A stretch of DNA of 64,000 bases from Rutidosis leptorrhynchoides (GCF_046630445.1 NC_092341.1:1867501-1931500); one strand, 5' to 3'; positions 21,451 through 33,652 are shown, counted from the stretch's first letter. The notes: a model not told the origin generated them from the sequence alone. Made by a program: numbers and translations.

Positions 21451-24445
21451 TGAAAGGATCCGAAACTAATCATCCGGACGTTGTCCATATTGATTACAAA
21501 CGAATTACAATAGTTGATAACATTGCGAGGTACTTGCCCTCTATATGATACATCTTACAAACGTTGCATTTATTCTTAAAAGGCAATCTATAGTTACATC
21601 CAGAATTGACATATTCGCCTGACATTTCATAATATTCAAATGACATAAACCGTCATTTACTTAATAATAGTCTCTATGAACTTCAATGACTCGAATGCAA
21701 CGCCTTATGATATAAGTCCTTAATGGCCTCAAGTAGTATCCTTAGTACGAGCTAATGCACAGCGGAAGAATTAATTCATACCTGAGAATAACATGCTTTA
21801 AAATGTCAACATAAAGTTGGTGAGATATAGGTTTAATGCCGGCAGCAATATATATATATATAGACCACAAGATTTCGTATGTAAACATTTCAATAAAAAT
21901 ATTCTAAGTGGTTGAGCACTTGGTAACCATACTTAACATTTAATCACGTCGCATATTCCCTTTAATACGAAATCTTACTACACTGTACCAAGTGTAGTCA
22001 CGAAACGAAGTACTGTGCAACCGTTGAATACTGGTCGTCCAGTCCGGTTGGGGTTGTCAAGCCCGATAGATCTATCAACAGGATTCGCGTTTACAATACC
22101 GCTGTAAATATTAGTTACCAAGCTACAGGGAAGTATGCCAGTGGTACAACTCAACGTAGAATATATTTTTCAGTTACTTGTGTCCATATCGTAAAACATA
22201 AAATACATGTATTCTCATCCCGAAATATTTAGAGTTTAAAAGTGGGACTATATACTCACTTTCGTCTTGAAGATATATATAATTTGACTTGGTCTCCGGT
22301 TGATATCACGAACCTATCCATATATAATATATCAATACCTTTTCTTTTTAAACAACGTCACATATATATACTTGTTATACTTTTAATACTTTTAATAATT
22401 CCTTAGTCCGTAGTTAGCAGTTCGTTGTTAGTAATTCAATTTTAATGGTTCATTTTTAGATGTTTAATATACCCGCAATGAAATAAATAAAACCCCCAAC
22501 AAAATAAATAAAACCCCATCGTATATGTATTGGTCGAGATTAATCTTGACCCACGGTACCGGTGTTGTCAAATGACGTGTTGCGTACATAAAGTACCGGT
22601 ATTGTCAAATGACGTGTTGCGTACAAACATGGGATCTTATGATTAATCTTCTCGTATTGTTTACGGGTGATCCTGAACCATATAAAATTGAATTATAAAT
22701 ACATATATATAAAATATCATGTTATCTTAAAAAGATGTGATTTATTTAATTTTTCCCAATTATTTTCGTGGCTAAACTAGTCTTGGATATCCGATTTTGT
22801 TTCGGTCATAGTTTCTTCGTTACAACTCCGTTTTCGTTGATTCAACTTGCCATCTCCTTGGATCGAGTCCCTCTTTAAGACCATGAACTGTAAATACCTT
22901 AGTTTGTATTCAAAATCACACGGCATAGGTGAAACTTTAGTGAAACTTATGAAGTTAAACATTTTCCTTTATGTAAACAACCTTAAATGATTATTTTTCT
23001 AAAAAATACTTATACTTTGAATTAAATCATGAAATTTTTATGTGTTATCATATTCATAGTAAAAATCATTTTTCCAGAACATAAACCTCCAATTCAAAGT
23101 TTAAGATGGTTTTTAATTATCCAACCCAAAACAGTCCCCGGTTACACTCCGACGTCGTAAAAACAGTTTTTAAGGTATTCTTTGAAAAACCAAGTTTTAC
23201 CTTGTTAAATTAGCATATATTTAAGTTATATTACAGGTCTTGGAGTATTTTAAAAGTTAAGTTAGAAGGATCTATTTAGTTTGCAAACAAGTTTGAAAAC
23301 TTTCAAACTATGTTCTTGTTGTTAAAATTTTATACCACAAAATAAGATAGCTATATATATATGAATCGAATAAGGTTATGAACATAGTTACTACCTCAAG
23401 TTCCTTGGACAAGGTTGCTGTAAAAGAGGAGTAAGAACCTAGAACCAAAAGGGTGATGGAAGTGGATGAAAGATTGGAAGTAAGTTTGTGTTCTTGGAAG
23501 GATTTCTTGAAGTGTTTTTGTATGGTTTTCTTATGGTGATTAAGTAAGGTTTTTGAAGCTAAATGATGGAGAAAATGCTTGTAGATGATCAAGTATGAAG
23601 TTAAGAGTATTTTGAGAGAGAAATGGGAGTGTAAGTATGAGAAAATGGGGTGAAGAAATGGTGTGCATGCATAAAAACGTTTTTAGGTTATAAAGGAAAA
23701 AAAAGATACCTAACTTTGTTTTCTTGCTAAATAATTCATGCTACTTGACAAATGGTTGGTTCCAAATGTTTCTTAATCATTTAAGGCTGCTAAGGAGCAG
23801 ATTTTTATTGGTATATACCAATAGTAAATACATCTAGAAGCTGCGTATGATACGGGTACATATACCCTAGGTATACGTATAGAAATCTTTGAGAAAACGG
23901 AACGAGGATTCAAATATAGCTATCTTTTGTAAATATACTTATATTGTTTTATGTATTTAAGTCTTTAAAAGTGATTAAATACATTACTTATACGATATAT
24001 GTATAAACATTATAGGTCATAAGTATTTAAGTCAAATAACGTTACGTATGGTTATCGTTTTGAAAACTTAAGTTAGTAGTTTCAAAATATACTTATAACT
24101 TATTGTTATTAATACAAAATGAGATATTAAAACATTTTTAGATCATGTTAAATATGTATATATACATATATATACACAAACGTATAATTATCATATATTG
24201 TATAGTTCGTGATATCATCGGTCAAACTAGACGGTCAAACGTTGTGTAAATCTCTTATCGAAAACATAAGTCTCAACAATTTGGATTGCTTATCATGTTG
24301 GTAAGGTTTAATTTATGTAAATATTAATCTTATAAGTATAGAATGATCGAAAAAGTGCGGGTCAACTTTAGGGTTTTTGCTTATCGTGTCGGAACCATAT
24401 AGAGATTAGAGTTTAAATTTGGTCGGAAATTTCCGGGTCGTTACA
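21451..24445 (-). repeat. 3' LTR of the inner element
   Basis: On the - strand: TGTAACGACCCGG ... GGATCCTTTCA. It contains a duplicated module of about 40 bases near 22551-22627. The polypurine context TTTAACGGATGGGTA (24447-24461, - strand) adjoins it. A 94-codon open frame (23308-23592) is present in both LTR copies only because they are duplicates. Confidence 0.92.
22551..22627 (-). promoter_or_regulatory. Tandemly doubled LTR module with ACGT cores
   Basis: Two copies of a unit of about 38 bases share TTGTCAAATGACGTGTTGC followed by GTAC, each with a GTCA-AA-TGAC dyad and a bZIP-type TGACGTGT core. The same doubled module is in the partner LTR (about 29130-29206) and, inverted, in the copia element at 59357-59425. 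Confidence 0.55.
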
Positions 24446-24791
24446 GTACCCATCCGTTAAAGAAATTTCGTCCTTGAAATTTGGTAGAGGTTGTCATAAA
24501 CAACAATAGGAATGTTTTCATGACGAATAAGAGATAATAATGAAATTTTATCATTATTGAAAGATTTAGATAAAACGATTTGGTTATGTGAGACGCACGA
24601 GCGAAGCTATCACAAAAGAGTGAAATGAGTAAATCTAGAATTGTTGTAACCGATGACGTGATTATGATCGATTTCCGGGATTTAAGGGTTTTAAAGAAAA
24701 TCTTATGTAATAAGATTTAGTTTTACGGCGATCAGGATCTTCTTTGATTTAACGCGGCAATCTGTTTTGATTTCTTTGTCGAATATTTCAC

Positions 24792-24798
24792 TATAAAT
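24792..24798 (+). promoter_or_regulatory. TATA box of the antisense ORF, inner element
   Basis: TATAAATTTACC begins 82 bases before the ATG at 24874, followed by a pyrimidine-rich leader. The same 12-mer precedes the homologous ORF of the outer element (37073-37084, - strand) at 75 bases. Conservation makes an antisense promoter likely; transcription is not shown. Confidence 0.6.
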
Positions 24799-24873
24799 TT
24801 ACCTCCTTCCCTTTCTTTCTTCCCACATCTTCTATTCTTTCTCTTTAGTTCCTACTTTAAGACATTCGCTAAT

Positions 24874-25047
24874 ATGCTCCATCCCATTCTAACCCTTGTT
24901 ATATTTCTAACTTTCATATCTTTCATTCTTCTTTTTCATCTATCACCAGAAGAATCTATTCTCTTTTATCCTTTCCTTGGAATTATAATGTTTTTAATTC
25001 TCCCGTGCCTTTACGTTGCAATACGTATTGATATGCACGGTTTGTAG
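24874..25047 (+). CDS. Antisense two-membrane-span microprotein, inner element
   Basis: A 57-codon ORF on the strand opposite to the element's own transcription, between the captured gene fragment and the 3' LTR. The protein starts MLHPILTLV, has a hydrophobic span at about residues 5-23, a short acidic turn SPEES (24-28), a second span at about 31-50 containing MFLILPCLYVAI, and a polar tail ending HGL. The outer element encodes a homologue of exactly the same length with 39 of 57 residues identical. In the shared core most codon differences are silent (TGC/TGT, TAC/TAT, GCA/GCG, CCA/CCG, GAA/GAG, TAG/TAA). That pattern argues for selection on the protein. Function is unknown; I recognise no family. 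Antisense ORFs are known from other plant gypsy elements of the Tat group, so the position has precedent. Confidence 0.7.
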   Translation: MLHPILTLVIFLTFISFILLFHLSPEESILFYPFLGIIMFLILPCLYVAIRIDMHGL

Positions 25048-25759
25048 TTTCGGGGTTGTTGTTAGGTTTTATACCTTCCCTTATATTTCGATGTTCCTAC
25101 TCCCGTCCCTTAAAATCATTGTCATCCACAGTTAATGCTCTCTCTTATTTGCTGTGGTTTATGTTCCTATTTCTATTCTGAGGTTTTGTCCCTTCATTTC
25201 TTCTTCCCGTCCTCGAGCCAAGCGAACAATGGTCCGAAATTCGTAGGTAGGAAATTTGGAATGAACCTTGCTATTGGTTTTAGAATGAAATTGTAATGGC
25301 ACGATCTTGATTCGTTAAATTACTCGAATATTCCGAAAAAATAGAACTATCAAGGTGATACGTTCTAATATGTTTGGAGACTTGATAGAATGTAAGAGCC
25401 GTGTAACATGGCACATGATGATGGTACTGTGAATCATCACATTCCATTAGAAACTTAACATGACTTACTGTAATATAATGAAGTTGATCAAGTTTCATTA
25501 TATTATACTAATTCATGTATCAGTTCCCAACACTACTTCAAAACATTCATATTTTTAAACTTAGAGATTTCAGAATTTAGAAACTAACACAGTTTCTTTT
25601 ATATTGTAGCGCAGATGTTACGGAGAGTTAAATGATCGCATATAGGAATAGTTGTAAAAATATCTCCAGAAATATGAAAAATATATATAACGAATGAAGA
25701 TATCTTATAATATCTAAGATAAAATGATGGTGAAGAATATCATCTTGAAAAGTTTAGAA

Positions 25760-25990
25760 TAAGGAGCAGTGTTCTTACTAGCGGTTTCAGCAGGCACTGG
25801 ATCATTTGGATCCTTTGAAGGCAGGTTCTGTTTTCATGATTTGTTCACGGCCTCCTTCATACTTTGCTCAATCCGTTTTCCAGTTCCAAACCTTCTCTTT
25901 TTTCTCAGCTTTACCACCATACCATTCTTTATCATCAATCTTTTGATTGTTAAAGTCGTTTACAGTTTTTGCTGCTTCATCAGCATTTCA
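25760..25990 (-). pseudogene. Captured poly(A)-binding protein fragment, inner element
   Basis: Translation of the - strand from 25987 gives NADEAAKTV, then KIDDKEWYGGKAEKK, which matches the end of RRM3 and the following linker of plant cytoplasmic poly(A)-binding proteins (family wording NADDAA..V, KKFDDKEWYVGKAQKK). After a frame change the match continues with RIEQSMKEAVNKS, the linker before RRM4. Further similarity into the start of RRM4 is weaker. The frame is broken by shifts and a stop, so no PABP is made. It lies in the sense orientation of the element. A homologous copy is in the outer element (36002-36232), so the capture predates the split of the two families. Identification is from memory of the family, not a search. 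Confidence 0.75.
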
Positions 25991-26784
25991 AGAGCTACTT
26001 CATAGTTCAGGGTGTTTTCAGAAACTTCACATTCGAAGTATGAAATTTCTTAGGAATAAATGTTATAGGTATAACTGGGGAAGTTCTGCAAAATTTTCAA
26101 AATGCTAATTGCGGATTTTGCCAAAGGGTGGACGATCTGCTGGTACATTTGCTGATGATGTCGTGAAATATAAAGGATTTTCTGGTAACGACGTCAAAAG
26201 GACAAGGTATAAATATCGAGGTTATAATAGGAGTAGTCTCATTGAGAAGTCAAAGTGGAGCTGTGACAAAATTAGCTAATTGAAAAGGAATCGTATGATT
26301 GTTTTTACCCAGGAATGATAAGGAATTCAACGCGGATAAGTTTATAACTTTGGTTTCGAAGGTTTCTCAAGTGCATAATTGTATGCAGGAATCTTTCTTC
26401 CGTAGACGAGGTGCGGCTGGTTCAATTTCTCGGTCGAGGTGTTTTCAGGAATCATGAAAGGATTTGAATGTGAATTGTAATCGTCAAATTACGAATGAGG
26501 TTTAAGATAAAATCAAGTAGCAAGCTTGAAGAATTGTTTAGTTTCATATGTTACAATCAACATTTTAATTCATTTTAATTGTCCAATGTTTTCTTCTTTA
26601 TGCCACTTTGTTGGATTCTGGTAGGTCAAAATCCGAATATGAAATTTGATTGAAAATGGTTATTCTGGGGTGAGCGGATACGAATATCGGTGGTTGTAAG
26701 TAAGATAATAGATAACCGTTGAATCAGATTCAAGAATGTACAATATAACTTATTAATGTGAATTCTAAATATTCCTCGGGTACT

Positions 26785-26799
26785 ACCCACCCGTTAAAA
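26785..26799 (-). promoter_or_regulatory. Internal PPT-like motif, inner element
   Basis: TTTAACGGGTGGGTA on the - strand copies the context found just before the LTRs of these families. It is followed by TACCCG, giving a small hairpin. A counterpart is at 34791-34805. Confidence 0.4.
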
Positions 26800-27170
26800 T
26801 ATTTTCATCATTAATAGTTTGTACGAAGGAATTTTTAATTACTATCTTTATGAAAATATACTTGCATATATATTTTCTTCAGAGATAATCATAGATTTAA
26901 TGAGTCAATAAGATATTAAACTCATTTGATTTATCGTTAATTCTAGATTACATAATCTCTAAGACTTTAGAAATTACATAATCGTCATACGATACGTAAA
27001 GCGAAGATAATCGATGTAGAACGATATATAGAACGAAGATCATACTCGAAGTACAGATATTGAGTCGTGTGATGTTGATATTCGAGATACAGATTGTGAT
27101 GTTGAGATTTAATACGCGGTTGTGATTGGGGTGATAAACGTATTGTCGGCGTTGACGATGGTAGTACGGA

Positions 27171-27617
27171 TTATGCTGCTGGTGCTGCTGTTGGTGTTTG
27201 TAACCTTCGCACCATATTCTCCAAAACCACTACCCGAGCACGGAGTTCGTTGACTTCTTCTATTATACCGGGATGATTGACGGTTGGAACGAGCGAATGA
27301 ACAAGATTTGAAATATGGGATAGTATGTAATCATGACGAGATACTCTAGAAATGAGCGAGAAAATGGTGTCTCGAATAGGTTCGCCGGTAAGTGCTTCAG
27401 GTTCATCGTTAAGAGGACAATTTGGTGGATGGAATGGATCACCTTCTTCTTGCCTCCAGAGATTTAGTATATTACGAACCCATCCCCAATTCATCCAGAA
27501 TAGATGATGGGAAATTGGTTGATCCATTCCGGTGATGCTGTTCTCGGAGCTCGAATGGAAATCCATATCGGCGTAGCTATCGAAGTCGGAGGAATTCGAA
27601 CTGGATGAAGAATCCAT
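27171..27617 (-). CDS. Ser/Asp-rich coiled-coil ORF at the gag position, inner element
   Basis: ORF of 148 codons counted from the Met that begins MDSSSSSNSSD; an earlier Met exists at 27684-27686, but similarity with the outer copy starts here. The N-terminus is Ser/Asp-rich (to about residue 35), then a conserved hydrophobic motif (LFWMNWGWVRNILNLW), then RDTIFSLISRVSRHDYILS, and a C-terminal heptad stretch (EEVNELRARVVVLENMV) likely to form a coiled coil. It lies about 400 bases after the primer site, where gag belongs, but shows no zinc knuckle and no recognised Gag domain. The outer copy encodes the same protein with one frameshift. It might be a reduced Gag used for self-assembly; this is inference. 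Confidence 0.6.
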   Translation of the reverse strand: MDSSSSSNSSDFDSYADMDFHSSSENSITGMDQPISHHLFWMNWGWVRNILNLWRQEEGDPFHPPNCPLNDEPEALTGEPIRDTIFSLISRVSRHDYILSHISNLVHSLVPTVNHPGIIEEVNELRARVVVLENMVRRLQTPTAAPAA

Positions 27618-28015
27618 CTTGTATAGTCGGAGAAATGAATTTTTGGTTTGGAATAGATTATAGAAATTGAGTTTGGTACTCTTCAATACATAATTTACAT
27701 ATGTATATATAATATCAAAATCCCATGAATTACGGAGAATCTTTGAAATACGTCAAGCAATGTCTATAGTAACAGATACGTTAGGATATGAATTTTGTCT
27801 CTACACTATCGATGCACTAAATGTAGTAAGACGTGTCTAGACTTAAGAATGATAAACAGGCAGTTCCCTAAGGATGATAAGCAGATGATTTCCGACTAGG
27901 ATTGATAAGCAAAACTTTTGACAGGCAGACACGGTCAAAGTCCAGACTCACTTAATGTATCCTAACAACTACTAGTTAGACACACTAATGCAAGGCCTGG
28001 TTCGCTAAGACCAAC

Positions 28016-28027
28016 GCTCTGATACCA
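28016..28027 (-). promoter_or_regulatory. Primer binding site, inner element
   Basis: TGGTATCAGAGC on the - strand, complementary to the 3' end of initiator tRNA-Met, two bases after the 5' LTR. Confidence 0.9.
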
Positions 28028-28029
28028 AC

Positions 28030-31022
28030 TGAAAGGATCCGAAACTAATCATCCGGACGTTGTCCATATTGATTACAAACGAATTACAATAGTTGATAAC
28101 ATTGCGAGGTACTTGCCCTCTATATGATACATCTTACAAACGTTGCATTTATTCTTAAAAGGCAATCTATAGTTACATCCAGAATTGACATATTCTCCTG
28201 ACATTTCATAATATTCAAATGACATAAACCGCCATTTACTTAATAGTAGTCTCTATGAACTTCAATGACTCGAATGCAACGCCTTATGATATAAGTCCTT
28301 AATGGCCTCAAGTAGTATCCTTAGTACGAGCTAATGTACAGCGGAAGACTTAATTCATACCTGAGAATAACATGCTTTAAAATGTCAACATAAAGTTGGT
28401 GAGATATAGGTTTAATGCCGGCAGCAATATATATATATAGACCACAAGATTTCGTATGTAAACATTTCAATAAAAATATTCTAAGTGGTTGAGCACTTGG
28501 TAACCATACTTAACATTTAATCACGTCGCATATTCCCTTTAATACGAAATCTTACTACACTGTACCAAGTGTAGTCACGAAACGAAGTACTGTGCAACCG
28601 TTGAATACTGGTCGTCCAGTCCGGTTGGGGTTGTCAAGCCCGATAGATCTATCAACAGGATTCGCGTTTACAATACCGCTGTAAATATTAGTTACCAAGC
28701 TACAGGGAAGTATGCCAGTGGTACAACTCAACGTAGAATATATTTTTCAGTTACTTGTGTCCATATCGTAAAACATAAAATACATGTATTCTCATCCCGA
28801 AATATTTAGAGTTTAAAAGTGGGACTATATACACACTTTCGTCTTGAAGATATATATAATTTGACTTGGTCTCCGGTTGATATCACGAACCTATCCATAT
28901 ATAATATATCAATACCTTTTCTTTTTAAACAACGTCACATATATATACTTGTTATACTTTTAATACTTTTAATAATTCCTTAGTCCGTAGTTAGCAGTTC
29001 GTTGTTAGTAATTCAATTTTAATGGTTCATTTTTAGATGTTTAATATACCCGCAATGAAATAAATAAAACCCCCAACAAAATAAATAAAACCCCATCGTA
29101 TATGTATTGGTCGAGATTAATCTTGACCCACGGTACCGGTGTTGTCAAATGACGTGTTGCGTACATAAAGTACCGGTGTTGTCAAATGACGTGTTGCGTA
29201 CAAACATGGGATCTTATGATTAATCTTCTCGTATTGTTTACGGGTGATCCTGAACCATATAAAATTGAATTATAAATACATATATATAAAATATCATGTT
29301 ATCTTAAAAAGATGTGATTTATTTAATTTTTCCCAATTATTTTCGTGGCTAAACTAGTCTTGGATATCCGATTTTGTTTCGGTCATAGTTTCTTCGTTAC
29401 AACTCCGTTTTCGTTGATTCAACTTGCCATCTCCTTGGATCGAGTCCCTCTTTAAGACCATGAACTGTAAATACCTTAGTTTGTATTCAAAATCACACAG
29501 CATAGGTGAAACTTTAGTGAAACTTATGAAGTTAAACATTTTCCTTTATGTAAACAACCTTAAATGATTATTTTTCTAAAAAATACTTATACTTTGAATT
29601 AAATCATGACATTTTTATGTGTTATCATATTCATAGTAAAAATCATTTTTCCAGAACATAAACCTCCAATTCAAAGTTTAAGATGGTTTTTAATTATCCA
29701 ACCCAAAACAGTCCCCGGTTACACTCCGACGTCGTAAAAACAGTTTTTAAGGTATTCTTTGAAAAACCAAGTTTTACCTTGTTAAATTAGCATATATTTA
29801 AGTTATATTACAGGTCTTGGAGTATTTTAAAAGTTAAGTTAGAAGGATCTATTTAGTTTGCAAACAAGTTTGAAAACTTTCAAACTATGTTCTTGTTGTT
29901 AAAATTTTATACCACAAAATAAGATAGCTATATATATATGAATCGAATAAGCTTATGAACATAGTTACTACCTCAAGTTCCTTGGACAAGGTTGCTGTAA
30001 AATAGGAGTAAGAACCTAGAACCAAAAGGGTGATGGAAGTGGATGAAAGATTGGAAGTAAGTTTGTGTTCTTGGAAGGATTTCTTGAAGTGTTTTTGTAT
30101 GGTTTTCTTATGGTGATTAAGTAAGGTTTTTGAAGCTAAATGATGGGGAAAATGCTTGTAGATGATCAAGTATGAAGTTAAGAGTATTTTGAGAGAGAAA
30201 TGGGAGTGTAAGTATGAGAAAATGGGGTGAAGAAATGGTGTGCATGCATAAAAACGTTTTTAGGTTATAAAGGAAAAAAAAGATACCTAACTTTGTTTTC
30301 TTGCTAAATAATTCATGCTACTTGACAAATGGTTGGTTCCACATGTTTCTTAATCATTTAAGGCTGCTAAGGAGCAGATTTTTATTGGTATATACCAATA
30401 GTAAATACATCTAGAAGCTGCGTATGATACGGGTACATATACCCTAGGTATACGTATAGAAATCTTTGAGAAAACGGAACGAGGATTCAAATATAGCTAT
30501 CTTTTGTAAATATACTTATATTGTTTTATGTATTTAAGTCTTTAAAAGTGATTAAATACATTACTTATACGATATATGTATAAACATTATAGGTCATAAG
30601 TATTTAAGTCAAATAACGTTACGTATGGTTATCGTTTTGAAAACTTAAGTTAGTAGTTTCAAAATATACTTATAACTTATTGTTATTAATACAAAATGAG
30701 ATATTAAAACATTTTTAGATCATGTTAAATATGTATATATACATATATATACACAAACGTATAATTATCATATATTGTATAGTTCGTGATATCATCGGTC
30801 AAACTAGACGGTCAAACGTTGTGTAAATCTCTTATCGAAAACATAAGTCTCAACAATTTGGATTGCTTATCATGTTGGTAAGGTTTAATTTATGTAAATA
30901 TTAATCTTATAAGTATAGAATGATCGAAAAAGTGCGGGTCAACTTTAGGGTTTTTGCTTATCGTGTCGGAACCATATAGAGATTAGAGTTTAAATTTGGT
31001 CGGAAATTTCCGGGTCGTTACA
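28030..31022 (-). repeat. 5' LTR of the inner element
   Basis: Near-identical to 21451-24445. Ends of the + strand copy are TGAAAGGATCC and GGGTCGTTACA. Next to it lies CAACA, the right target duplication. Confidence 0.93.
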
Positions 31023-32270
31023 CAACACCACCATCGTGATCTTGTGTCTTGATTGACTACCATTATTACCACCACCAAGTCACCTTATACCACCACTAAA
31101 CCCAAAACCCAATTTGTTCGAAACCCACTTCTGCTACTTGAAAGTTTCTGTTACAATCCTCTAGTCATCCCGGTCACCATGAGTAAATCACCATCCCTAC
31201 TACTATCTACTTCTACTATCCTTCTGTTTTCTGTTTTGGATCAAAACAACACACACCCATGATAGACTGCAATCTGTTTCTATTCATTCTCTCTCTCTTG
31301 TTCTTGTTGATATCATTGTAGCCATTTCTTCACATCTGTTACTGCTGCAACACCCGAACATTTACCCAACATCATCACATACGGAGCACTAGTAAATCGA
31401 TAACCGTCACCACTATCGAACCCAATAATTATATCGTTGTTGTGATCGTTTATGATTCATATTTGGGCACCTTGAGGCTCCTGTTTTAGTAACCAACAAC
31501 TGAACACCATAATCACCTCCAATCACCACCACAGATTACATGCTACTCCTGTCTCCTGTCCACCAGTTTTCTGTTAAATAGTCTCATATACCTGCTGTCT
31601 ACTAAAAAAAAATAGAACTACCCAATAAAACCCAACCAAATACCTATCACAATTTACTGCTATGTAAACAATTACAACTACATCTTCTTATTTGGTTTGA
31701 AAAGAAAAAGAAATAGGAACCATTGAACTACACAACCATCATCATCGGATTTGTTTACAATTTAGCAAAATACAAACAAAATATTCCAATCTTTATTACA
31801 CAAATCAAGCAGATAGATTACATCACTGTAAATTTGAATGAATTGAATAATAATTTACGAGGATGGCTATTATAAATAAATATAAATAAATATAAATAAA
31901 TATAAATAAATATGAAAAATAAATAACAAGAACACAAATAAACATTTCTGTTCTATGTTGTTACCCGATTATGTTAATAATCAATGATGATTGAACGATG
32001 ACGATGATAATTGATACAGTACCTATAATTATACACTACTGTATTTGCTTCGATCTTTTCTGATGAGATTCAATAACGATGATGACGATGAATCAATGAC
32101 TTACTGGAAACCGAAGATTGTTGTTCGATTGAGTGATCTGTGATAAATCCAAGATCCCCTAAATAGTGTATCTTCTCCGCGTGTTCCTTCTGGTGTTTCG
32201 ATCTATTTTGGGGAGACAAACAAACTGCGTGATTCATTTATTTATTAGGTATTCCGTATAAATATAATTG

Positions 32271-32353
<83 letters not shown>

Positions 32354-33652
32354 TATTGTTATTATTGTGGATTATTATTTTTGATATCATGATTTTTATT
32401 ATTATCATTAATATAGTTTACATTATTATCATTTATATAAGTATTATCATTATTATTATAGTTATTATTATTAGTATTACTCTTATTATTAATATTATTA
32501 TTTTCATTGTTGTTAAAAGCAACTTTTAATTAAAATGAGTAAAAAAAAAATCATCATTTAAAATTATCATCTTTATTAAAATTATCATCTAATATTAAAA
32601 GAATCATTTTTATTATTAAAATTATCATTTTATTAAGAATTATCATTAAAAGTATCAGTTTTAATAATATCATTATCATTAATAGTTTTATCATTATTAA
32701 TATTACTATCGTTTTTATTATTATTATTATTATTATTATTTTCAAATCTAAATATTATTATTATCATTATATTATTTTTATTATAATTATTATTTTTACA
32801 AACATAAGATATTTATATAAAGATATATATCTATTACGTATATCATAAGTATACTAATATTAGATTTTTAATATATTAACTAAAATAATATTATTTATAT
32901 CACTAATAGTAATATATAAATTTATTCGATTACAAGTATATGTTTTAATAAATATATGAATAATATAGATTCGTGAATCCGAGACCAACTCTACACTTGT
33001 TAAATGACGTCATATGTATTTTTACTACAAAATACAGTATGGTGAGTTTCATTACCCCCTTTTATATATATATTTTTGGGCTGACAATACATGCGCTGTT
33101 TTATAAATGTTTTACGAAATAGGCACAAGTACTGAAACTAATTCTATGTGGGTTTAAACCAGAAATATACCCTTAGCTTGGTAACATTAAACTACTTGTC
33201 TATGTACGGTAGGCGCGAATCCTAAAGATAGATCTATTGGGCCTGACAAACCCCATCCTGACTATGGGATGCTTTAGTACTTCGAGGTTATTTTAAACAC
33301 ACCTGATCTGGTGTACTTCAGAGGGTAAAACATGAACGTTAAGGCTTGTTACCGGGTGCCTACAACTTATAGAATATTTTTATACATTTGCGAGTGTACA
33401 TATATTTATGAAACTGAAATCTTGCGGTCTATCAAAATTACTGAATTTTATGATTGTATATGATAAACCTATGAACTCACCAACCTTTTGGTTGACACTT
33501 TTAAGCATGTTTATTCTCAGGTATGAAAGAAATCTTACGCTGTGCATTTGCTCATATTACATGGAGTCGTTCATGGCATATTTAAGTCAGTACCTCGCAA
33601 TGGGACCAAATATTGAAGACTTCATCCAGATGGATTAGGACGGGTCATTTCA
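31023..33652 (+). repeat. Second part of the interrupted LTR (outer element)
   Basis: Resumes with CAACACCACCATCG and matches 38583-41233. It carries an ATT microsatellite (about 32268-32353) and long AT-rich tracts, and ends GGGTCATTTCA. Open frames at 31053-31262 and 33408-33638 recur in the partner LTR and show no coding character. Confidence 0.9.

Larger units (their letters stand above)
24446..28029 (-). other. Internal region of the inner element
   Basis: Read on the - strand: primer site, leader with repeated GCTTATCA wording, gag-position ORF, internal PPT-like motif, poly(A)-binding-protein-like fragment, a conserved untranslated stretch (about 25080-25560), an antisense ORF, and the 3' polypurine context. 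The stretch 26010-27170 has no other coding signal I can support. Confidence 0.7.
21451..31022 (-). mobile_element. Inner non-autonomous LTR retrotransposon, 9572 bp, - strand
   Basis: Inserted in the LTR of the outer element with a perfect 5-bp target duplication CAACA (21446-21450 and 31023-31027); the uninterrupted partner LTR reads CTATCAACACCACC at this point. LTRs of about 3.0 kb (21451-24445 and 28030-31022) differ at about 14 positions by eye, so insertion was recent (about 0.5% divergence). The 3.6-kb internal region has an initiator-Met primer site, an ORF at the gag position, a poly(A)-binding-protein-like fragment and an antisense ORF, but no pol. Confidence 0.93.

Noticed and set aside
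23308-23592. 94-codon frame, repeated at 29885-30169
   Set aside because: Occurs twice only because it lies in both LTRs of the inner element; no recognisable domain or independent conservation.
31053-31262. Thr/Pro-rich 69-codon frame, repeated at 38613-38825
   Set aside because: LTR duplicate with low-complexity sequence; no start context or family match.
33408-33638. 76-codon frame, repeated at 40989-41240
   Set aside because: LTR duplicate; the second copy runs through the LTR end into Tekay, showing it is not a real gene.
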